64,000 nt of DNA. It comes from Gp6-AA40 sp963742105. Its GTDB lineage: Bacteria > Acidobacteriota > Vicinamibacteria > Vicinamibacterales > UBA2999. Each line of letters begins with the position of its first letter. Within the stretch, counting starts at the first letter, position 1. The DNA lies in contig CAVUKN010000007.1 in NCBI GenBank assembly GCA_963742105.1, positions 1,922,001 through 1,986,000 on the forward strand. The letters run 5' to 3'. This document shows positions 55,825-63,738 of this stretch, one piece after another. A model generated the notes under the pieces. The model made no database searches. It was not told where the DNA came from and saw only the letters and a program-made list of their open reading frames with translations. Made by a program: the position numbers and the translations under genes.

Positions 55825-57015
55825 ATGACTACTCGCCTGACGTACCTTACGTTCGCATTTGTCATGTTTGCGGCGCTGGCCCTGTCCGATCGTTCCGGCG
55901 TGGCGCAGACACCGCAGGCGGCGAACCCGCCGGCCTCCGCGGGACCGAAAGGGACCCTTGCCCGCATCACGGTGCACGGTCGAGCGCTCGACGGGAACCT
56001 CGAAGGTGACCCGGCCGACCGGCCGGTGATCGTCTACCTGCCACCCAGCTATGCGACGGCGCCGCAGCGACGCTACCCGGTGATCTATTTCCTGCACGGC
56101 TACGGCGCCAACGCCGAAGCGTACGCACGCGTGCTGGCACTGCCGGAGTCGGTGGATCGCGCCATCGCCGCCGGCGGTCGCGAGGTGATCGTGGTACTGC
56201 CGGATGCCTTCACGAAGTACAGCGGCAGCATGTATTCGAACTCGGTGACCACGGGCGACTGGGAAACGTTCATCGCCCGTGATCTGCCGGAGTACATCGA
56301 CTCGCATTACCGGACCATCGCCACGCGCGAGGGCCGCGGCTTGTCCGGCCATTCGATGGGCGGCTACGGGACGATGCGTATCGGGATGAAGCGGCCGGAG
56401 GTCTTCCAGGCGATGTACGCCATGAGCTCCTGCTGCCTGTTGAACGATCCAGGTGCGGCCCGGGGTGCCGGTGCTGGTGCGGCGGCGGCACCCAGGGCTG
56501 GCGGACCGGCACCTGCCACAGCTGCGCCTCCTGCAGCTCCCCCCGCATCGGCGGCCCCTGCGGCTGGCGCCGCGCCGGGCCAGGGTCAGCCCCAGGGCCG
56601 CGCCGCTGGCGCAGGCCGTGGCGCCGGTCGCGGCAACGGTTTCGCGAACGCGCCGCAGGCGCAGGCCGCCGCCTGGGCGCCCAATCCGCACAACCCGCCG
56701 GACTTCTTCGACATGCCTACCAAGGATGGTCAGCTGCAGCCGCTCATTGCCGCGAAGTACCTCGCGAACTCGCCGCTGTTGATGGTCGATCAGTACGTCC
56801 CGGCGCTGCGGTCGATGCGCGGCATTGCCCTCGACGTCGGCGACAAGGACGGGCTCAACGTCACGAACAAGCAGCTGGAAGAGGCATTGACCCGCCTCGA
56901 CGTGCCGCACACGTTCGAGCTCTACGACGGCGATCATGGGAACCGCGTCGGCGCGCGCTTCGAGACCAAGCTGTTGCCGTTCTTCGCGAAGCTGCTCGCA
57001 CCCCCGAGCAAGTAG
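55825..57015 (+). CDS. Secreted esterase (alpha/beta hydrolase)
   Basis: A 396-aa protein with a signal peptide (YLTFAFVMFAALALSDRSGVAQ). The putative-esterase fold shows YPVIYFLHGYGANAEAYA (oxyanion region), VVLPDAF, and the nucleophile Ser in GLSGHSMGGYG. Near the C-terminus are an Asp in LDVGDKDGLN and a His in LYDGDHGNRV. A 75-residue Ala/Gly/Pro-rich insertion (about 211-285) interrupts the domain after SSCCLLND. It follows the MFS gene by 62 bases and is followed by a strong hairpin. Members include feruloyl and acyl esterases; the substrate is unknown. Confidence 0.88.
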   Translation: MTTRLTYLTFAFVMFAALALSDRSGVAQTPQAANPPASAGPKGTLARITVHGRALDGNLEGDPADRPVIVYLPPSYATAPQRRYPVIYFLHGYGANAEAYARVLALPESVDRAIAAGGREVIVVLPDAFTKYSGSMYSNSVTTGDWETFIARDLPEYIDSHYRTIATREGRGLSGHSMGGYGTMRIGMKRPEVFQAMYAMSSCCLLNDPGAARGAGAGAAAAPRAGGPAPATAAPPAAPPASAAPAAGAAPGQGQPQGRAAGAGRGAGRGNGFANAPQAQAAAWAPNPHNPPDFFDMPTKDGQLQPLIAAKYLANSPLLMVDQYVPALRSMRGIALDVGDKDGLNVTNKQLEEALTRLDVPHTFELYDGDHGNRVGARFETKLLPFFAKLLAPPSK

Positions 57016-57022
57016 GCCCGGA

Positions 57023-57048
57023 GTTCGTCTGTGCCGGCACAGGCGAAC
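57023..57048. terminator. Strong hairpin after the esterase gene
   Basis: The arms GTTCG-CTGTGCC and GGCACAG-CGAAC pair over 12 bp with one internal mismatch, 8 bases after the esterase stop. It has no T-tract but probably ends the sugar/esterase transcription unit. Confidence 0.65.
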
Positions 57049-57121
57049 TGCGGAATAGCGGAGGCAGCTAACGGCGGGCCTGTTAAGCAGAGATTCGCTC
57101 GACTCGGCGGCGGCTGCATTC

Positions 57122-57149
57122 CGAAACCACGCGTTTCAGGATGAAACGC
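57122..57149. promoter_or_regulatory. Candidate sigma-54 activator site: GCGTTTCA-N3-TGAAACGC with a third half-site
   Basis: A perfect 8-bp inverted repeat with a GGA spacer (57131-57149), preceded by a further GAAAC half-site at 57123. Near-identical arrangements occur at 59725-59757 and 63612-63636. GG-N10-GC (57199-57212, TGGACC...TTGC), a weak -24/-12 match, lies 50 bases downstream. It resembles upstream activator sites of the XylR/NtrC class. Confidence 0.55.
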
Positions 57150-57225
57150 CGGTCACCGCCGGCACGTCGGATTGGGCCGGAAAACCGGCTGACGGGATGG
57201 ACCGGCGGTTGCCTGTGATGGCCGT

Positions 57226-57350
57226 ATGTTCATCACGAAGAAGGCCATCCCGCGTCGCCCATTTCTGCAGAGTGCAGGCGTCACGCTTGCACTGCCCTGC
57301 TGGACTCGATGATACCTGCTCCTCCGCATCCTACACACGTTCGGGATTGA
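57226..57350 (+). pseudogene. DUF1552 gene remnant (N-terminal signal only)
   Basis: ATG at 57226 gives MFITKKAIPRRPFLQSAGV and TLALP, the twin-arginine start typical of DUF1552 secreted proteins. A frame change (a -1 or +2 shift, unlike the +1 shifts elsewhere) leads to LLDSMIPAPPHP and a stop at 57350. The remaining ~400 residues of the family are absent. This is a genuine decayed fragment directly behind the sigma-54-like site. Confidence 0.65.
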
Positions 57351-57595
57351 GTCAGGCGCACAGGGGACAGCGGTGGAGTGTTGCCGTTGCTGTGACGTCT
57401 GCTGACGGCGTGCGCGGCGCCGGTTGCTCTGAAATCTGTGAGTGCAGGTGCCTGGCCTTCGCAAGCACTCGAGGCCGGACGATCCCTGGTGCACTCCGTC
57501 CGAGTCCTGGCACTTTCCGTCGTGATTCACGTTGGCATGACCACGGATCAGTGTCCCGCTGTGACGCGGACCTACCGCAAGGGAGGCAATCTGAC

Positions 57596-57988
57596 ATGAG
57601 CTTGTACAAGATGGTTGGGTCGGGAAATGCGACGTTGGAAGCGGCGGCCTTGAGAGTCCGCCTTGCCTCCTGGCACGATGCCATGGTTGCGCACGAACGG
57701 AAGATCCGCGCCGGAACGGAAGAATCGTGCACCGACGAATGTCCGCATGCCGAAGCCCGCACGCTGTGGATCGAAGCAGTGCAGGTTTTCGGTGATCACG
57801 CCCGGGAGCTGACGTTTCTCCGCTCGCGCGCGACAGCTGCATCGGACGCATCCGAGGAGTTCGTCGCGCCGACCGACCTCGTCTCAGAGGCTGCCGACCA
57901 TGGCCATCGTCCGAGGTCCGCCGGCAGGAAGGCGACTGACCGGCGGTCACACCGCTTCTCGGGCGGGCAGCGGGCAGCGGGGCGCTGA
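57596..57988 (+). CDS. Conserved small protein of unknown function
   Basis: A 130-aa protein. Its N-terminal ~85 residues (VGSGNATLEAAALRVRLASW, HDAMVAHERKI, CTDECPHAEARTLW, FGDHARELTFLRSRA) form a recognisable small family with two Cys and a His (CTDECPH) that could bind metal. The tail is low-complexity and basic. GGGAGG lies 9 bases before the ATG. It is directly upstream of the sigma-54 activator. Confidence 0.65.
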   Translation: MSLYKMVGSGNATLEAAALRVRLASWHDAMVAHERKIRAGTEESCTDECPHAEARTLWIEAVQVFGDHARELTFLRSRATAASDASEEFVAPTDLVSEAADHGHRPRSAGRKATDRRSHRFSGGQRAAGR

Positions 57989-58037
57989 CCTGCGGCGGGA
58001 AGGTGCGCGGCGATCATCCCGACGTCCAGTCGATACA

Positions 58038-59735
58038 ATGGCCGACACCGTGAAAGGATCCTCCCGCGGAATCGACAACGGTCCGGCGAAGCTGCATCTG
58101 GCGGAACTGCTGGATTTTCGACCCGACCAGGGGATCATCCGCCTGCATGAACAGCGCGTCGTGATCTTGAGCGCGGCGGCCATGGGGCTGCTGCGCAAGG
58201 AGCTCGTGGATACGCTTGGCGTCGATACGGCGCGACGAGTGCTGCTCCGGTTCGGGTTTGCCGACGGGTATCACGATGCCGTCAGCATGCGTGATCGCGC
58301 CAACGGGAGCTCCCCGCTCGACGCGCTGCGGGCGGGCGCGGTATTGCACACGCTGGAAGGAATTGTCCGTGCCGAGGTGCTCACGCTGACGCACGACGAA
58401 ACGACCGGTCGGTTCGAAGAGCAGGTCGAGTGGCACGACTCGTACGAGGCCGAACAGCATGTGCATCACTACGGGCAGAGTGCGGTGCCGGTCTGTTGGT
58501 CGCTGGTGGGTTACTCGAGCGGGTATGTGAGCGCGTGCCTGGGCAAGGAAATCTATTTCCGTGAAGCCTCCTGCGTCGGTCAGGGCGCAAAGGTCTGTTC
58601 CGCCACCGGCCGCGATGCGGACAGCTGGGGAGACGACATTCACGCCATTCGAGAGGACTTTCAGGCAGCGGATCTCGGGCAGGAAGTCGAACGCTTGCGC
58701 GACGCCGTGAATCGCCGGGTGAAGGAACTGGACCGTCGCGAGAGAGCTCTGGAGCGGCGTGAGCGGGAACTGAACCTGCTCCGCGACCGTGCGAATCGCC
58801 ACGCCGCGTCGAAGCAGTTCATCGCCAACAGCCCGCAGATGCAGGAGGTCCTGGAGCTGGCGGCGCGTGTCGCACCGCTGGATACGACCGTCCTGGTCTA
58901 CGGCGAGAGCGGCACCGGCAAGGAATTCATCGTCCGGATGATCCACGAGCAGAGCCCTCGAGCAGGCGCCCCGTTCGTCAGCATCAACTGTGCGGCCTTG
59001 ACGGAAACGCTGCTCGAGTCGGAGCTGTTCGGCCATGTCCGCGGTGCCTTCACCGGCGCGGTTCGCGACAAGGCCGGTCTGTTCGAAGTGGCGGGAAGCG
59101 GGACGATCTTCCTGGACGAAATCGGCGAAGTCGCGCCAACGATCCAGGCGAAATTGCTCCGCGCGCTTCAGGAGCGTGAGATCCGACGTGTGGGCGCCGA
59201 ACGCAACATCCGGGTGAACGCGAGGGTGGTCGCGGCGACGAACCGCGACCTGCGTGCCGCTGTCGACGCGCGCACATTCCGCGAGGATCTCTACTTCCGT
59301 TTAGGCGCCTTCGTGATCACGGTTCCGCCGCTTCGCGATCGACGCGAGGACATCCCCGCACTCGTGCATACCTTTCTGGTCAGCGCGACGTCGCGCATGA
59401 AAAAGGATGTCACCAGCGTCTCGCCCGACGCGATGACGGCGTTGATGAACTATCGCTGGCCCGGCAATGTGCGCGAACTCCAGCATGCCATCGAACGCGC
59501 AGTGATCATGGCGCACGGTCCCAGCATTCGGGTGCGCGAACTGCCTCCGGAGGTGACACAGAAATCGCGGCACCGCGCCGGTGATGACACGCTCGATCTG
59601 CAGGAACAGGAGCGCGTGATGATCGAGCGCGCGCTGGCCAGATTTGGCGGCAATCGCCGGCGAGCCGCGGCGGCGCTGAAAATCAGTACCGTGACGCTCT
59701 GGCGGAAGATGAAGCAGTACGGCCTTTCATCCTGA
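58038..59735 (+). CDS. Sigma-54-dependent activator, XylR/DmpR type (XylR_N, V4R, AAA+, Fis HTH)
   Basis: A 565-aa protein. Residues 25-125 form the XylR_N sensing domain. The V4R domain follows at about 130-200, with Cys residues in SACLGKEIYFREASC and KVCSATGRD. A Q-linker/coiled coil spans about 215-255. The AAA+ core has Walker A GESGTGKE at 289-296, GAFTGA at 336-341 for sigma-54 contact, and FLDEIGEV. The C-terminal Fis HTH includes ARFGGNRRRAAAALKIS. Relatives bind aromatic or other ligands through the N-terminal domains, which relieves repression of the ATPase. GTTTCA-N3-TGAAAC sites flank the gene. The ligand is unknown, and the gene context suggests stress or starvation. Confidence 0.93.
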   Translation: MADTVKGSSRGIDNGPAKLHLAELLDFRPDQGIIRLHEQRVVILSAAAMGLLRKELVDTLGVDTARRVLLRFGFADGYHDAVSMRDRANGSSPLDALRAGAVLHTLEGIVRAEVLTLTHDETTGRFEEQVEWHDSYEAEQHVHHYGQSAVPVCWSLVGYSSGYVSACLGKEIYFREASCVGQGAKVCSATGRDADSWGDDIHAIREDFQAADLGQEVERLRDAVNRRVKELDRRERALERRERELNLLRDRANRHAASKQFIANSPQMQEVLELAARVAPLDTTVLVYGESGTGKEFIVRMIHEQSPRAGAPFVSINCAALTETLLESELFGHVRGAFTGAVRDKAGLFEVAGSGTIFLDEIGEVAPTIQAKLLRALQEREIRRVGAERNIRVNARVVAATNRDLRAAVDARTFREDLYFRLGAFVITVPPLRDRREDIPALVHTFLVSATSRMKKDVTSVSPDAMTALMNYRWPGNVRELQHAIERAVIMAHGPSIRVRELPPEVTQKSRHRAGDDTLDLQEQERVMIERALARFGGNRRRAAAALKISTVTLWRKMKQYGLSS

Positions 59736-59757
59736 AGAGCTCTTTCGATTCGAAACG
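59725..59757. promoter_or_regulatory. Two tandem degenerate GTTTCA-N3-TGAAAC sites
   Basis: CTTTCA-TCC-TGAAGA (59725-59739) and CTTTCG-ATT-CGAAAC (59743-59757) keep the layout of the perfect sites at 57131 and 63612, with centres 18 bases apart. They overlap the 3' end of the activator gene and precede a -24/-12-like promoter (59818-59834) by about 65 bases. Confidence 0.45.
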
Positions 59758-59791
59758 TTCTCCGCCGCCGCATTCACCGATCGCGCGCTCT

Positions 59792-59811
59792 GCTGCCGGT
59801 AAACCGGCAGC
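59792..59811. terminator. Hairpin after the sigma-54 activator gene
   Basis: GCTGCCGGT and ACCGGCAGC arms with an AA loop, 56 bases after the stop. It sits just before a putative sigma-54 promoter, so it may end the activator transcript or act as an additional operator. Confidence 0.5.
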
Positions 59812-59817
59812 CGATCG

Positions 59818-59834
59818 ATGGCCCAACACTTGCG
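59818..59834 (+). promoter_or_regulatory. Candidate sigma-54 -24/-12 promoter
   Basis: TGGCCC-AACAC-TTGCG has the GG-N10-GC spacing of sigma-54 promoters and differs from TGGCAC-N5-TTGCW at two positions. A start near 59845 would leave the HPF-like gene at 59848 almost leaderless, which weakens the case. Confidence 0.4.
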
Positions 59835-59847
59835 ATTCGTCTTGAGA

Positions 59848-60159
59848 ATGCAGCGCATTCAGGTCGTCGCGGATCCGAACGCCGTCAGCACCCAAGCGCG
59901 CGTCTATGCCGAGTACCGCGTGTTCTCGGCACTGACGCACCATTCGCTCAAATTCCGGCGGGCTCGGGTCTCGCTGCGTCCCAACAGCGATGTCGGCACG
60001 TTGGCGAGAGTGACCTGCGCCCTGTCCGTGGCTCTTGACCCGTCGGGATCAGTCCGAGTACGAGTCACCGGACCGCACGTGTACGCCGCAATCAACCGGG
60101 CCGTCGAGCGCCTCGGCTGCGCCGTCGGCGAACAGACCGAGCAGCGGCGTTCATCGTGA
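59848..60159 (+). CDS. HPF/RaiA-like small protein
   Basis: A 103-aa protein beginning MQRIQVVADPNAVSTQARVY, with the arrangement of ribosome hibernation factor-like proteins: N-terminal strand, AEYRVFSALTHHSLKFRRARV, then VTCALSVALDPSGSVRVRVT and a helix HVYAAINRAVERLGCAV. Full HPF/RaiA proteins bind and silence ribosomes; this one is a short variant. ATG at 59818 would add ten residues. The position after the sigma-54 activator suggests it belongs to its regulon. Confidence 0.6.
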   Translation: MQRIQVVADPNAVSTQARVYAEYRVFSALTHHSLKFRRARVSLRPNSDVGTLARVTCALSVALDPSGSVRVRVTGPHVYAAINRAVERLGCAVGEQTEQRRSS

Positions 60160-60337
60160 TGCCTGCCCGGGCGTGTTGATGTGTTCACCCACACACAGAC
60201 CGCCGCGCGCAGGAGCCACGACCACACCGGTCAGCCGCTTCGTGCGTTTCCGCGTGGCTGGCACCTGACGTCCACACATTTCGCGAGCAGCAAATGCCGG
60301 CGGCGGATTGGCTTCGCTCGCTCAATGGTGACAAACG

Positions 60338-61462
60338 ATGCCCGGAACAGACAACCGATCGGCGTCCGTTGTCCCCTCCGTCGCACATCTCGAAGGCATC
60401 GGCTGGGCGGGTGATGCAGCTCGCCGTCCGCGGCTGCGAGAGGCGATCATCCTCGTCGCCGTGCTCGTCGCCGCGGCCATCGGGTACGTCTGGCTGCAGG
60501 AATACCTCGAGGCACCGGCACCTGAAGTCCGGACGATTGATCCGTACACGCCGCGGTTCGACTTGACGCCGGTCACGGTCACCGTCACCGCCGCCGACCA
60601 CCGCGTGGCATGGCAGGCGTCCGTTCACGAGGTGCGTACGGACTGGACGCTCTGGCGGCGAATGCACCTCGCCGATTGGAACAACGTCCCCGGTACGCTA
60701 CGGGAAGAGGGGCTTGACAACATGCTCGTGAAGTACCGGGACATCCTGGCGAGTCCGTCGGCATGGGACGCCATGGACGCCGGCGACTGGGATCTCGTTC
60801 CTCAGCCGATCCGTACGGTCGCCTATCGCCAGATGATTGCCTATTGGGCCGGGCACTACGACGTGGGAGCGAAGTACGCGATCGCCCCGCGGCGAATCGC
60901 CAACATGCTGTCGGCGATTGTCATGTCCGAATCGTGGTTCGACCATCGCGCCGTGTTCCGCAACCGGGACGGCACGCAGGATATCGGGTTGGGTGGAGCA
61001 TCGGACTTCGCGCGCAAGCGCCTTCGGGAGTTACATACCGCCGGCAGCGTCGACGTGAGTCTCGCCGATGGAGCCTACTTCAACCCGTGGATGGCCACAC
61101 GCTTCGTCGCGATCTGGATGTCCCTGATGCTCGATGAGGCTGCCGGCGATCTCGAGCTCGCCGTGCGCGCCTACCATCGGGGTATAGCGAACGCTCAGGA
61201 CAGCCTGGGCGCCCAGTACCTGGAGACGGTACAGAGCCGCCTCACCCGTTTCATCCGCAATCGCGAGGCGCCGCCGGCGTGGGACTATCTCTGGACGAAG
61301 GTACGTCAGATCGAGCAGCAGGATTGGCCATGGATGCGGGCGTCGTTCACGGGTGACGGTGGCCGACTCGACGCGTCGCCGTGGGCCTCCGGGTTCCGCC
61401 GGTCCGACGCGTTCACAGCACGTATGAGCAACAACACCGGCTCCGGTTTTGCGCTATCGTGA
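60338..61462 (+). CDS. Membrane-anchored lytic transglycosylase-like protein (SLT)
   Basis: A 374-aa protein with one membrane segment near residues 36-53 (AIILVAVLVAAAIGYVW) and a periplasmic domain. The SLT-like part has IVMSESWFDHRAVFRN with the catalytic Glu, DIGLGGASDFARKRL and AYFNPWMATRFVAIWMSLML, then VRAYHRGIANAQD. Such enzymes cleave peptidoglycan glycan strands. The 178-base region before it shows no clear promoter. It is followed by ftsH. Confidence 0.8.
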   Translation: MPGTDNRSASVVPSVAHLEGIGWAGDAARRPRLREAIILVAVLVAAAIGYVWLQEYLEAPAPEVRTIDPYTPRFDLTPVTVTVTAADHRVAWQASVHEVRTDWTLWRRMHLADWNNVPGTLREEGLDNMLVKYRDILASPSAWDAMDAGDWDLVPQPIRTVAYRQMIAYWAGHYDVGAKYAIAPRRIANMLSAIVMSESWFDHRAVFRNRDGTQDIGLGGASDFARKRLRELHTAGSVDVSLADGAYFNPWMATRFVAIWMSLMLDEAAGDLELAVRAYHRGIANAQDSLGAQYLETVQSRLTRFIRNREAPPAWDYLWTKVRQIEQQDWPWMRASFTGDGGRLDASPWASGFRRSDAFTARMSNNTGSGFALS

Positions 61463-61522
61463 GCCACCTCACAGGCCATCGGGCCTTCGGCGTTTCCGAT
61501 CTCCTCGAACCGGAGGCTTCGC

Positions 61523-63490
61523 ATGGAACCCCAGCCAGCACCGACGACGGCCGATGCGGCTCATGAGGCGCCACTTCCCAAGCCGGGCGCAGATCGGCAG
61601 CCCGAACGCCCGTGGCGTACCGAGGGCGTGCCAAAAAATCAGCCGGCCAAGCCGAGGCGCTGGACGACGACTGCCATCTGGGTCCTTGGATACCTGGTGC
61701 TCTTCGGCATCTTCACCGTGCAGGATCGGCTGTCAGGGCCCCAGCCGATCCCGTACACCGAATTCAAGAGCCACGTAGGAAACAAGAACGTCGCCGAGCT
61801 GTTCGCACAAGGAGATTCGATCGAAGGGCAACTGAAGAAGGCAGCGCCTGTAGCCGGCCAGCAGGATCGCACGTATCAACAGTTCACGACGGAGCGCCCA
61901 ACCTTCGCCGGCGACGACCTCCTGGCCGAGCTCACCGAGGGCGGCGCGGTGGTCCGCGCCACGCCGCTCGTCCAGCATCGGGGCATTTTCACCAACCTGC
62001 TGATTTCCCTGGCGCCGCTTCTCCTGCTGGTCGCTTTCTACGTGTGGATGTTCAGGCGGCAACGGGGCGCGATGGCGGGTGGACTGCTGGGCAACGGCAA
62101 ACAGAAGCGCGTCGATCCCGAGACCGTCCGTGTGACTTTCGACGATGTCGCCGGCATCGACGAAGTGGAAGCCGAGATCAACGAAGTCGTGGACTTCCTC
62201 AAGAATCCCGGAAAGTACCGGCGGGTCGGGGCCCGTTCCCCGAAGGGCGTGCTGCTCGCCGGCGCTCCAGGGACCGGCAAGACGCTGCTCGCCCGTGCCA
62301 CCGCCGGTGAAGCCAAGGTGCCGTTCTTCAGCGCCAGCGCCTCGGAGTTCATCGAGATGATTGTCGGCGTTGGCGCCAGCCGCGTGCGCGAGTTGTTCAG
62401 CGAAGCACGAAAAGTGGCGCCGGCGATCATCTTCATCGACGAAATCGACACGATCGGCCGTGCGCGTGGTGGAGCGCGCGCGATCGGGGGCCATGACGAA
62501 CGGGAGCAGACCCTCAATCAGATCCTGACCGAGATGGACGGCTTCTCCGGTCACGAGGGCGTCGTTGTGCTCGCGGCCACCAACCGGCCGGACGTGCTCG
62601 ATCCGGCATTGCTGCGACCGGGCCGGTTCGACCGGCAGATCATCATTCATCCACCCGATCACAAGGGCCGCGTCGCGATTCTCGAGGTGCACACGCGCAA
62701 CGTTCCGCTGGCCGCCGACGTCGATCTCCAGCGGCTGGCCTCAGCCACACCTGGCATGACCGGCGCCGACCTGGCCAACCTGGTGAACGAAGGCGCGCTG
62801 CTTGCCGCCCGTCGAACTCAGGATGTGGTTCATCACCGCGATTTGAGCGACGCCCTCGAGAAGGTGCAGTTGGGAGCAGCCCGCAACGTCGTCATTCCCG
62901 ACGAGGAGCGGCGGCGCACCGCCTATCACGAAGCTGGTCACGCGCTCATCGGGATGCTGCAGCCGGGCGCCGATCCCGTGCGCAAAGTGTCGATCATTCC
63001 GCGCGGGCGGGCGCTCGGCGTCACACTGTCCACGCCCGAATCCGATCGCTACGGCTACGACGCGAACTATCTCCGCGGCCGGATCATCGGAGCCCTCGGC
63101 GGCATGGCAGCCGAGCAGGAGGTCTTCAACGTCGTCACGACGGGCGCCGAGAGCGATCTCGAAATGGTCACGCGGATCGCTCGATCGATGGTCGGGCGAT
63201 GGGGAATGTCCGAGCGAATCGGCACGTTGTCAGTCCTCCCGCCGGAAGGCGACCCGCGCATGGCAGGTGTATCCGACGGGTTACTCGATGCCGTCGATGA
63301 CGAGGTCCGGCGAATCACCGAGGAGTGTTACGCGGAAGCGCGGCGGTTCGTACGGGAGCATCGAGACAAACTCGATGCGATCGTCGCTCAACTCCTCGAG
63401 CATGAGAACCTGGACGAGCCGGAGATTTACGCCGCCGCGAATATCGCGCGACCCATCGCCACACCGGTCCCCACACCGGTCCCCGCGTAG
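61523..63490 (+). CDS. ftsH: ATP-dependent zinc metalloprotease FtsH
   Basis: A 655-aa protein. It has a membrane segment at about 50-65 (WVLGYLVLFGIFTVQD), a periplasmic domain, and a second membrane segment at about 155-175 (LLISLAPLLLLVAFYVWMF). The AAA core has Walker A GAPGTGKT at 247-254, Walker B IIFIDEID and the second region of homology ATNRPDVLDPALLRPGRFDR. The zinc site HEAGH is at 469-473. FtsH degrades misfolded membrane and soluble regulatory proteins. The N-terminus is longer and more charged than in classic FtsH. All catalytic residues are present. A weak GG-N10-GC match lies at 61439-61452. Confidence 0.95.
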   Translation: MEPQPAPTTADAAHEAPLPKPGADRQPERPWRTEGVPKNQPAKPRRWTTTAIWVLGYLVLFGIFTVQDRLSGPQPIPYTEFKSHVGNKNVAELFAQGDSIEGQLKKAAPVAGQQDRTYQQFTTERPTFAGDDLLAELTEGGAVVRATPLVQHRGIFTNLLISLAPLLLLVAFYVWMFRRQRGAMAGGLLGNGKQKRVDPETVRVTFDDVAGIDEVEAEINEVVDFLKNPGKYRRVGARSPKGVLLAGAPGTGKTLLARATAGEAKVPFFSASASEFIEMIVGVGASRVRELFSEARKVAPAIIFIDEIDTIGRARGGARAIGGHDEREQTLNQILTEMDGFSGHEGVVVLAATNRPDVLDPALLRPGRFDRQIIIHPPDHKGRVAILEVHTRNVPLAADVDLQRLASATPGMTGADLANLVNEGALLAARRTQDVVHHRDLSDALEKVQLGAARNVVIPDEERRRTAYHEAGHALIGMLQPGADPVRKVSIIPRGRALGVTLSTPESDRYGYDANYLRGRIIGALGGMAAEQEVFNVVTTGAESDLEMVTRIARSMVGRWGMSERIGTLSVLPPEGDPRMAGVSDGLLDAVDDEVRRITEECYAEARRFVREHRDKLDAIVAQLLEHENLDEPEIYAAANIARPIATPVPTPVPA

Positions 63491-63611
63491 CCGGTGTCCC
63501 AGCGAGCGTCAGAGCGCGACATCCGTCCAGCAGAAACAAACTGACGTCCGGGCACGACCGTCGCCACGGCGACACTGGATGCATCGCCAGGCTGCCGGTG
63601 GCACTTCAAAA

Positions 63612-63636
63612 TGAAACCGCGTTTCACCTTGAAACG
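63612..63636. promoter_or_regulatory. Alternating TGAAAC-N3-GTTTCA-N3-TGAAAC site
   Basis: Three half-sites: TGAAAC (63612-63617), GTTTCA (63621-63626) and TGAAAC (63630-63635), each 3 bases apart. The last two form a 7-bp inverted repeat. It stands about 65 bases before the -24/-12-like promoter of the universal stress gene and matches the sites at 57122 and 59725. Confidence 0.55.
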
Positions 63637-63700
63637 GCTCGCCAGGGCAGCCTGAATCATAAGTGACGCACTTTCAGTGGCTTACGTTAAGTCGACGCGC

Positions 63701-63716
63701 GGCCGCCGACTTGCTC
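63701..63716 (+). promoter_or_regulatory. Candidate sigma-54 -24/-12 promoter of the universal stress gene
   Basis: GG at 63701-63702 and GC at 63713-63714 with the exact TTGCT -12 element, spaced 10 bases. The -24 part is GGCCG rather than GGCAC. A transcript from here would start about 13 bases before the GTG at 63739. Confidence 0.4.
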
Positions 63717-63738
63717 TCTAAGACCGTGAGAGCACATC

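Noticed and set aside
61437..61453. A GG-N10-GC element before ftsH, read as a sigma-54 promoter
   Set aside because: It matches the spacing but has a poor -24 part, lies at the 3' end of the previous gene and has no nearby TGAAAC site, so it could easily be chance.
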